Below the pieces are notes generated by a model that did not search any database, was not told the DNA's origin, and saw only the letters and a program-made list of their open reading frames with translations. Made by a program: the position numbers and the translations under genes. A stretch of DNA of 58,061 nt from an uncultured Bacteroidota bacterium (GTDB lineage Bacteria; Bacteroidota; Bacteroidia; Flavobacteriales; Flavobacteriaceae), in contig CACKBA010000006.1 in NCBI GenBank assembly GCA_902598295.1, forward strand, positions 1-58,061, in the 5' to 3' direction. Of this stretch, positions 52,735 to 58,061 are shown in pieces. How positions within the stretch are numbered: position 1 is the first letter of the stretch; every line of letters begins with the position of its first letter.

Positions 52735-53777
52735 GATTCTACCCTATCAATGGCATTTATTCTTATATCCTCCCAAAATAAATTGATATCTCCTTTGTGA
52801 TAATCTTTTAAAAATGAAAACAAAATTGTTTTAAAAATATTAACTCTTGGCATACTCAGAAAGATTGCATGGTCTGTATATTCAATTTTAACTGATTTTT
52901 TATATAATTTTCCATTAACAAAAAGTAAACCTTTGTGACTGCTGTAGTCAGATGTTTTACTTTCATCCCAAAGTACAGGATTAGAGACCTGACTACCTTC
53001 TAACCATTCTAAAGGTACGGTCAAATCATATTTTTGGTAATTTTTTAAAATTTTAAAAGTATTCCATGTTACATACCCTCCAATTTCTTTGGGGTCTTTC
53101 ATTAACTCTAAATCAAAGAAATCTTCACTTGTAATTTTAGTGCCTGGTAAATATGCAGCAATCAATTTTTTCTGCAATTCCTTACCGTCAAAAAATTCTT
53201 TTAACAGTGATGCAGCATGTGCAGCTCCTTGACTGTGACCCGCAATGATTAATGGTCTACCATTGTTGTATTTTTCCATGTAGACAATGAATGCAGATTT
53301 GATGTCTTCATAAGCTAATTCTAATGTTTTTTCACCCCCAATTTTCCAATACCTTTCATCAAAAACTCTAAAATGTGCTTGTCGATAATTAGGTGAATAC
53401 AGATTACCAGCATCGAGCCAAGCAGTAGCTTGAAATTTAATAGTTGAGTTTAGAAGATAATTTTTAAATTCTTCATCGTAAATATCAGAATTCCAATTTG
53501 GATTTTTTTTATCTGAAAATAAAGTAGGTGCTATAAAAAAAATATCTGCTTTTTTTGTACCGTCATTATCATGTAAAAAATCTATTTTTTCAATTTGATT
53601 TGGGTGAGCAAGCCAAGAACTTAAATTATGATAATCAGGCTTGGTGACAGGGTTATATAGATTGTGATTAATACTTTCGTAAGTAATTTCATTATTCGAC
53701 TCTTTTAACAAACCACAGGAATAAAAAAAGATGGTTAGTAAAAGAATTGACTTTAATTTTATAATTTTAGATGACAT
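52716..53777 (-). CDS. DUF3089 alpha/beta-hydrolase lipoprotein
   Basis: This 353-residue protein has a lipoprotein signal with cysteine 21 (IFFYSCGLL) and an alpha/beta-hydrolase core. ADIFFIAPTLF near 77 is the typical DUF3089 start, and the nucleophile elbow AGHSQGAAHA places the catalytic serine at 182. A late DHAIFLSMPRVN supplies a candidate acid/histidine region. The family is uncharacterised; esterase or lipase activity is likely. It is divergent from the lipoprotein gene at 53797 across only 19 bases, so their promoters must overlap. Confidence 0.85.
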   Translation of the reverse strand: MSSKIIKLKSILLLTIFFYSCGLLKESNNEITYESINHNLYNPVTKPDYHNLSSWLAHPNQIEKIDFLHDNDGTKKADIFFIAPTLFSDKKNPNWNSDIYDEEFKNYLLNSTIKFQATAWLDAGNLYSPNYRQAHFRVFDERYWKIGGEKTLELAYEDIKSAFIVYMEKYNNGRPLIIAGHSQGAAHAASLLKEFFDGKELQKKLIAAYLPGTKITSEDFFDLELMKDPKEIGGYVTWNTFKILKNYQKYDLTVPLEWLEGSQVSNPVLWDESKTSDYSSHKGLLFVNGKLYKKSVKIEYTDHAIFLSMPRVNIFKTILFSFLKDYHKGDINLFWEDIRINAIDRVESYFSEL

Positions 53778-53796
53778 TCAAAAAACTTATTACAAT

Positions 53797-54546
53797 ATGC
53801 TCAAATTCAATACCAATTTCAATTTATCATTCCTTTTTTTAACAATACTATCAATTTTTTATTCATGTTCAAATGCAGAGCAAAAAATTTATTTAAAAAA
53901 AGTTGAGGGATCTCCAAAATATGAAAATTCTTCTTTAGAACTTAAAGAAATAACAGACTTAGAAGGTAATTACACATTTTCGTTTGTGATTGAAAACTAT
54001 GATCTTGGAATTCAAACCAAAAAAGAATTTGATTATAATTTAGCCAATTCAGACAAAGGGCAACATATACATTTTATTGTTAATAATGGTCCCTATTCTG
54101 CTCATTATGTAAACAGTTTTGACTCAAAAATTTCTGATGAAAATGCTGTAATTTTAGCATTTTTATCTAGGTCTTACCATGAATCAGTAAAAAATACTGA
54201 TGCCTATGTTTTGACTAAAATTGGAGAGAAAAATAATGTTAATTTAGAGAATGAATTTATATTCTATAGTAGACCTAAAGGCACATACAAAGGCTCTGAT
54301 ACTGAGAAATTACTCCTTGATTTTTATCTAGTTAACACAAATTTATCCCCTGAGGGTAATAAAGTTAGAATTTCAATTAATCAGAACGAAAAGAGTCATA
54401 AATTTTTAGTAGATGAATGGGTACCGTTTTACATTGAGGGTTTGGATAAAGGGGAAGTTTCTATCAAACTCGAGTTATTAAACAACGAAGGTAAATTAAT
54501 TGAAATCCCATTTAATCCTTCCAGCAGGACAGTTTTTTTGGAATAA
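53797..54546 (+). CDS. Uncharacterised lipoprotein, two beta-domain type
   Basis: This 249-residue protein has a lipid cysteine at residue 24 (TILSIFYSCSNAE). The open frame extends upstream to 53731, but the ATG at 53797 sits exactly before the signal peptide and avoids running into the divergent gene. The mature part looks all-beta, with GQHIHFIVNNGPYSAHY near 91 (histidines that could bind metal) and a second domain from about 165. I recall similar flavobacterial proteins labelled 'phosphopeptide-binding', but see no FHA-type motif to support that. The function is unknown. Confidence 0.72.
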   Translation: MLKFNTNFNLSFLFLTILSIFYSCSNAEQKIYLKKVEGSPKYENSSLELKEITDLEGNYTFSFVIENYDLGIQTKKEFDYNLANSDKGQHIHFIVNNGPYSAHYVNSFDSKISDENAVILAFLSRSYHESVKNTDAYVLTKIGEKNNVNLENEFIFYSRPKGTYKGSDTEKLLLDFYLVNTNLSPEGNKVRISINQNEKSHKFLVDEWVPFYIEGLDKGEVSIKLELLNNEGKLIEIPFNPSSRTVFLE

Positions 54547-54553
54547 ATTAATT

Positions 54554-55351
54554 TTAAAATCTCCTTTTGTTGTTATTTCTTTCTAGTTCCCTTAATTTAT
54601 CTAAGGATATTACTTTCAAAAATGATTTATGTTGTTCAATAGCAAACTCTATTTTTTCAACAATTTCTTCTACCGATTCATTATCATAATCAATATCTAC
54701 AGGTTTTTTTATTTCCATTGACTGAAGTATATCTTTCTTTTTTATCCTAAGTCCTTTTTTATCAAAAGACCTTCTAAAACCATCAATAACAATTGGTACA
54801 ACAATCGGTTTAAATTTTTTTATAATGTGAGCGGTTCCTTTTCTTATTGGTTTGAAAGGGGTTGTTGTACCTTGTGGAAATGTTATAACCCATCCGTCAT
54901 CCAGTGCTTTGCCAATATTTGAAATGTCTGAAAAGTTTACTTTTCTATTAACATCCTGTCCTTTTTCTCTCCACGTTCTTTCAATAGAAACTGCACCGGC
55001 ATATGCCATTATTCTAGGCAATAATCCTGATTTCATAGTTTCCTTGGCGGCTACAAAGTAAATCTCGAGTTTTGGATGCCATATGTAACCAAGGTTTTTA
55101 ATTGAGTCAACCCTTCCACTTAAACTTGCATTAAAAACATGGAACATTGCTACTACATCAGCAAAATAAGTTTGATGATTGGAAACAAAAAGAACATTGT
55201 TCTGAGGAAGATCTTTAATATTAGAAGAACCTTCTATTTCTAATTTGTTAAAACCGCGATATCTTCTATGAGTAAAAAGTCCAAACAGTCGGATGAGCCA
55301 CTTTTTTATGTAAAGATTATGCCCAAACGGATTTTTTTTAAAAATTAACAA
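54554..55351 (-). CDS. PlsC-like 1-acyl-sn-glycerol-3-phosphate acyltransferase
   Basis: This 265-residue membrane-associated acyltransferase has the glycerolipid acyltransferase fold. The catalytic histidine is in FVSNHQTYFADVVAMF, where His and Asp are separated by five residues instead of the usual four. The glycerol-phosphate-binding motif appears as TFPQGTTTPF in place of FPEGTRS. RKGTAHIIKKFKPIVVPIVI corresponds to the later conserved blocks. A phosphatidic-acid role in phospholipid synthesis is the standard assignment, but the altered motifs leave another acceptor possible (for example ornithine or amino lipids). It is convergent with the lipoprotein gene across seven bases. Confidence 0.83.
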   Translation of the reverse strand: MLIFKKNPFGHNLYIKKWLIRLFGLFTHRRYRGFNKLEIEGSSNIKDLPQNNVLFVSNHQTYFADVVAMFHVFNASLSGRVDSIKNLGYIWHPKLEIYFVAAKETMKSGLLPRIMAYAGAVSIERTWREKGQDVNRKVNFSDISNIGKALDDGWVITFPQGTTTPFKPIRKGTAHIIKKFKPIVVPIVIDGFRRSFDKKGLRIKKKDILQSMEIKKPVDIDYDNESVEEIVEKIEFAIEQHKSFLKVISLDKLRELERNNNKRRF

Positions 55352-55435
55352 TGTTTTAATTTTCGTTCAAATATATAGGTTTTACATTGATTGATTATTT
55401 TAATCTAATATGTTTATTATTTTTAAGAATTAAAT

Positions 55436-56125
55436 ATGAAAATTTTTAGAATTCTTTTTACTGTAGTTATTGCTTTCCTTTTTTCATGTCAAAATCAGGT
55501 CAAACAAAACAAAGAAGTTGTCATGACAAAAACGATTAAAACAACACAAGAAGAAAAGAAAATAACTGAGGAAAAGTTTATTTTAAATGATAAAAATGCA
55601 ATTCCTTTTTTTTATGAATATGGGATGGATAATGAAGAGAAAAATATTAGAATTATAACTAATTATGGAAACATTGACCTTGAACTTTTTGAAGAGACTC
55701 CATACCATCGAGCTAATTTTATTTATTTAACAAAAGAAAAATATTTTGATGGTACATATTTTCACAGAATTGTGAAAGACTTTATAATTCAAGGAGGTAA
55801 TTCAGACTCTTATGAAGTATCCAAAAGAAGACAGAGGATTGGAAGATACTTACTTCCACCGGACACTAAGAAAGGTTTTAAACATCACAGGGGCATTCTT
55901 TCAATTCCAAGTAGCGATATTGACAATCCATATAAATTAGCATCCCCTTACGAGTTTTTTATTGTAGTCGACAGAAACGGAGCATACCATCTAGATAAAA
56001 ACTACACGCCATTTGGAAAAGTTGTTAAAGGAATGGATGTGGTTGACAAAATTTCTAATCTTGAAACTGATAAAAGAGAATGGCCTCTTGATAACGTAAA
56101 GATTAAAGTTGAGATTTTAGATTAA
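55436..56125 (+). CDS. Cyclophilin-type peptidyl-prolyl isomerase lipoprotein
   Basis: This 229-residue protein has a lipoprotein signal with cysteine 18 (VVIAFLFSCQNQ), a charged linker rich in Lys/Glu/Thr (about 20-60) and a cyclophilin domain (about 78-228). Landmarks are YFDGTYFHRIVKDFIIQGGN, a PYEFFIVVDRNG segment and TPFGKVVKGMDVVDKIS. It would help fold proteins in the periplasm or at the outer membrane. The gene stands alone between two minus-strand genes. Confidence 0.92.
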   Translation: MKIFRILFTVVIAFLFSCQNQVKQNKEVVMTKTIKTTQEEKKITEEKFILNDKNAIPFFYEYGMDNEEKNIRIITNYGNIDLELFEETPYHRANFIYLTKEKYFDGTYFHRIVKDFIIQGGNSDSYEVSKRRQRIGRYLLPPDTKKGFKHHRGILSIPSSDIDNPYKLASPYEFFIVVDRNGAYHLDKNYTPFGKVVKGMDVVDKISNLETDKREWPLDNVKIKVEILD

Positions 56126-56140
56126 GTGGTTCCTTAATTT

Positions 56141-56584
56141 TTATACTCTGAGCTTAAAACTCCACTCATAAATAAATTCTGACACAACATCCCCACTTTC
56201 ATCATAACCAATTGATGTTAATTTTATTTTGTCAGTGTTCTTATTTTTTGAAAGAGTTGATAAGGTTTTTTTTATCGAATTTACTTGGTTACATTCGAAT
56301 CGAATCAACCCTTTAGCTTTTTTTAAAAACTTCGATTCATTTGATATGACAAGCATAGACATTTTGAGTTTATTTTTATTTGCATAATCAATTATGGCTA
56401 AACCTGTAGCTAATTCTGAGGCCATTCCTTGCACTGCCCAATAAAGTGACTTAAAAGGATTACTATTGAACCAGTTGTGCCTTACAGAAATAATGCATTT
56501 TTTATCATTTAAATCTCTCACTCTTACGCCACATAACCATGCGGATGGTAAATATTTAAATAAGAAAAAATTGTATTTAAACAT
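56141..56584 (-). CDS. DUF4442 hotdog-fold protein (thioesterase-like)
   Basis: This 147-residue protein fits the DUF4442/YiiD-C group of the hotdog thioesterase fold, with GVRVRDLNDKKCIISV, NPFKSLYWAVQGMASELATG and a C-terminal beta-sheet. The open frame extends to 56638, but the ATG at 56584 starts two bases after the trxB stop and gives the usual length; the longer version would overlap trxB. Hotdog proteins of this type may hydrolyse acyl-CoAs, but no catalytic residue can be assigned with confidence. It is probably co-transcribed with trxB. Confidence 0.75.
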   Translation of the reverse strand: MFKYNFFLFKYLPSAWLCGVRVRDLNDKKCIISVRHNWFNSNPFKSLYWAVQGMASELATGLAIIDYANKNKLKMSMLVISNESKFLKKAKGLIRFECNQVNSIKKTLSTLSKNKNTDKIKLTSIGYDESGDVVSEFIYEWSFKLRV

Positions 56585-56586
56585 AA

Positions 56587-57531
56587 CTAAATAACTAGGG
56601 AGGCCAAATATCTTTCGGCATCCAATGCTGCCATACATCCTGTACCAGCAGCTGTTACTGCCTGTCTGTAATCTTTGTCTTGAACGTCTCCTGATGCAAA
56701 GACACCAGGCATATTTGTTTTTGTTGTCTTACCTTCTGTCAAAATATATCCTGTGTCATCCATATCCAATTGACCTTTAAAAATATCGGTGTTAGGTTTA
56801 TGACCAATGGCAACGAAAAACCCAGTAATGTCAATAACCTCAGTCTCATTTGTTTTATTATTAACAACTTTGATTCCTTCAACAACATTATCCCCAAGGA
56901 CCTCAACAACCTCCGTGTTATATCTTAAATCAATATTTTTTTTTGAGTTTACCCTATGCTGCATTGCCTTAGAAGCTCTCATAACATCTCTTCTAACAAG
57001 CATGGTGACTTTTGAACAAATATTGGCTAGGTATGTTGCCTCTTCAGCGGCTGTATCTCCACCACCAACAATTGCAACTTCTTGACCTTTGTAAAAAAAT
57101 CCGTCACAAACCGCACAAGCAGAAACTCCACCACCAATTAGTTTTTGTTCACTTTCAAGGCCCAAATATTTTGCACTAGCCCCAGTAGATATAATGACAG
57201 TTTTTGCAAAAATTTTTTTTTCGTGGTCTATAACTATTTCGTGGTTCTTGTTTGGATCTTTACTGAAAATAACACTTGTTGCTTCACCAATTCTTACATC
57301 AGTTCCAAAACGTTCCGCTTGCTCTTTTAACTCCTCCATCATTTTTGGTCCATCAACTCCATTTGGATATCCAGGAAAATTATCAACTTCTGTTGTAGTT
57401 GTAAGTTGCCCTCCAGGTTCCATTCCTGTATACAGAACAGGTTTCAAGTCGGCCCTTGATGCATAAATTGCAGCTGTGTATCCGGCAGGACCAGAACCTA
57501 TAATTAGCGTTTTAATAATCTCTGTTGACAT
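56587..57531 (-). CDS. trxB: Thioredoxin reductase (NADPH)
   Basis: This 314-residue flavoenzyme reduces thioredoxin. It has IIGSGPAGYTAAIYASRA for FAD binding, the redox pair Cys139-Ala-Val-Cys142 (ACAVCDG), VAIVGGGDTAAEEATYL for NADPH and GVFASGDVQD near the C-terminus. The open frame continues upstream to 57678, but that part is the antisense of tRNA-Pro; the real start is ATG 57531, beginning MSTEIIKT. It may also serve a bacillithiol-linked redox system, given bshA elsewhere in the window. Confidence 0.96.
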   Translation of the reverse strand: MSTEIIKTLIIGSGPAGYTAAIYASRADLKPVLYTGMEPGGQLTTTTEVDNFPGYPNGVDGPKMMEELKEQAERFGTDVRIGEATSVIFSKDPNKNHEIVIDHEKKIFAKTVIISTGASAKYLGLESEQKLIGGGVSACAVCDGFFYKGQEVAIVGGGDTAAEEATYLANICSKVTMLVRRDVMRASKAMQHRVNSKKNIDLRYNTEVVEVLGDNVVEGIKVVNNKTNETEVIDITGFFVAIGHKPNTDIFKGQLDMDDTGYILTEGKTTKTNMPGVFASGDVQDKDYRQAVTAAGTGCMAALDAERYLASLVI

Positions 57532-57600
57532 GTAATCAAAATTAATACAAAAATTTGTGTTTGAGGTTAATGTAAAGAGTTTTATATTAGCATCCATTTT

Positions 57601-57675
57601 CGGGGTGTAGCGTAGCCCGGTTATCGCGCCGCGTTTGGGACGCGGAGGTCGTAGGTTCGAATCCTGCCACCCCGA
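57601..57675 (+). tRNA. tRNA-Pro (UGG anticodon)
   Basis: The acceptor stem CGGGGTG pairs perfectly with CACCCCG, followed by discriminator A. The anticodon TGG is at 57636..57638 in the TTTGGGA loop between CCGCG and CGCGG. The T arm GTAGGTTCGAATCCTGC is normal. CCA is not encoded. Confidence 0.97.
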
Positions 57676-57685
57676 CACTTAAAAA

Positions 57686-57723
57686 TTCCAATTAATTGAT
57701 TATCAGTTGATTGGATTTTTTTA
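57686..57723 (+). terminator. Probable terminator after tRNA-Pro
   Basis: CCAATTAAT and GTTGATTGG can pair over nine positions (two G-U pairs) around a nine-base loop, followed by a run of seven T. It lies ten bases after the tRNA. Confidence 0.6.
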
Positions 57724-57726
57724 TTA

Positions 57727-57743
57727 TGGGTACTAAGTACCCA
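57727..57743. terminator. Hairpin at the 3' end of the YwqK-like gene
   Basis: TGGGTACT and AGTACCCA form an 8-bp dyad around a single A, six bases past the stop of the minus-strand gene at 57750. No T run follows on that strand, so it may be an RNA-stabilising hairpin rather than a terminator. Confidence 0.35.
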
Positions 57744-57749
57744 AAATCA

Positions 57750-58061
57750 CTATTTATAGTTTACCTCTTTTTTTAATTGACCATTTTCGTGATAGTATTT
57801 CCACAATCCTATTTTTTCATCGTCAATGAAGTTTCCTTCCCCATTTAATTTTCCGTTTTTAAAATAGAATTTCCATAATCCTTCTTGTTTATCATTCTTG
57901 AAGTTTCCTTGACCTTGTAATTGACCATTTTCATGATAGACTTTATGTAATCCTTCACTTTTACCATCTTTATAGTTTTCTTCAAAACTTAATTGACCAT
58001 TTTCAAAATATCCTTTCCATAATCCTTCCAATTCACCATCTTTGAATTTTCCTTCAGATTT
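57750..58061 (-). CDS. YwqK/MORN_2 repeat protein (3' part, cut by window end)
   Basis: Only the last 103 codons are inside the window; the frame stays open through the right edge, and the TTG at 58031 is internal, not a start. The sequence is almost wholly a 24-residue repeat, GLWKxYxENGQLxxExNYKDGK-like. Three full copies, a shortened last copy and the tail of another are visible, matching a 72-base period in the DNA. Such repeats are MORN_2 units of the YwqK family, sometimes called the antitoxin of a Bacillus T7SS toxin, but many Bacteroidota copies have no toxin partner. No toxin gene is visible here, so function stays open. Confidence 0.8.
   Translation of the reverse strand, partial: KSEGKFKDGELEGLWKGYFENGQLSFEENYKDGKSEGLHKVYHENGQLQGQGNFKNDKQEGLWKFYFKNGKLNGEGNFIDDEKIGLWKYYHENGQLKKEVNYK

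Noticed and set aside
53731-53796. Upstream extension of the lipoprotein gene
   Set aside because: The signal peptide begins at ATG 53797, and the extension overlaps the coding start of the divergent DUF3089 gene.
56110-56140. Terminator between the cyclophilin and DUF4442 genes
   Set aside because: Only a five-base TTAAG/CTTAA dyad with a short T run is present, too weak to call.
56585-56638. Longer start for the DUF4442 gene
   Set aside because: It would overlap the end of trxB; the ATG at 56584 directly after the trxB stop fits the family length.
57532-57678. N-terminal extension of trxB (49 residues, starting MSGWQDSNLRP)
   Set aside because: It is the antisense translation of tRNA-Pro, a well-known annotation artefact; the true start is ATG 57531.
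1-58061. CRISPR arrays, insertion sequences, integrases, prophage or defence genes
   Set aside because: I found no regularly spaced repeats other than the protein-coding YwqK units, and no transposase, integrase or nuclease-system genes.

Overview
The window comes from a marine-type member of the Bacteroidota, most likely a Flavobacteriaceae-like organism. This rests on the AT-rich DNA, two SusC/SusD pairs, a bacillithiol gene (bshA), an SDR-type threonine dehydrogenase, a NagZ/beta-lactamase fusion, lipoproteins with acidic residues after the lipid cysteine, and few Shine-Dalgarno-like starts. I see no rRNA, CRISPR array, insertion sequence or prophage. The DNA is very tightly packed: no gene-free stretch exceeds 300 bases, and the longest gap (50872..51096, 225 bases) lies between a susC gene and a tRNA.

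Layout. (1) 1-6.6 kb: a SusC/SusD importer pair closed by a strong terminator, then an exported Ntn-hydrolase acylase. (2) 6.6-15.7 kb, minus strand: bshA, a two-domain NagZ/beta-lactamase exoenzyme, a conserved protein with an SGCSID motif, a CCG-type Fe-S protein, a small HAD phosphatase, a membrane 4Fe-4S protein, an MCE/MlaD protein and an N-acetylmuramoyl-L-alanine amidase. These are envelope and redox genes. (3) 15.7-18.7 kb, plus strand: lptD and a RidA protein that appears to carry a signal peptide. (4) 18.7-28.2 kb, minus strand: a TamB-like giant, then an MFS carrier, a Gfo/Idh/MocA oxidoreductase, pfkA, gapA and an amino-sugar-type kinase, closely spaced enough to be one transcript. 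(5) 28.2-31.1 kb, plus strand: tsaD, rsmE, an AI-2E/PerM membrane protein, then tRNA-Ser(GCU). (6) 31.2-34.8 kb: a serine/threonine cluster with a SerK/SbnI-like protein, threonine dehydrogenase, glycine C-acetyltransferase and a short threonine dehydratase. (7) 34.8-36.0 kb: a membrane metallophosphoesterase.

The main accessory feature is a xylan-type polysaccharide utilisation locus at 36.0-50.9 kb, minus strand: susC, susD, a small exported protein, a terminator, sulfatase, GH43, xylB, xylA, a sodium/sugar symporter and two tandem GH10 proteins. The inferred flow is surface cutting by the lipoprotein GH10, uptake through SusCD, desulfation and trimming in the periplasm, xylose import, and conversion to xylulose 5-phosphate. 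Both GH10 proteins keep the catalytic glutamates but have lost part of the usual substrate-cleft motif. The sulfatase and the lack of debranching glucuronidases and esterases point to an algal, possibly sulfated, xylan-like substrate rather than land-plant glucuronoxylan. No regulator gene is linked, but the susC upstream region holds repeats that could be operators.

After the locus (51.1-58.1 kb) come tRNA-Arg(UCU), a 47-codon membrane microprotein coupled to a Tat-dependent oxidoreductase, a DUF3089 hydrolase, an uncharacterised lipoprotein, a PlsC-like acyltransferase, a lipoprotein cyclophilin, a DUF4442 protein, trxB, tRNA-Pro(UGG), and the 3' part of a YwqK/MORN-repeat gene cut by the window edge.

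Several genes use or need non-ATG starts: lptD, the metallophosphoesterase, the AI-2E protein, the acylase, and most strikingly the TamB-like gene, whose membrane anchor is encoded upstream of any ATG, GTG or TTG.
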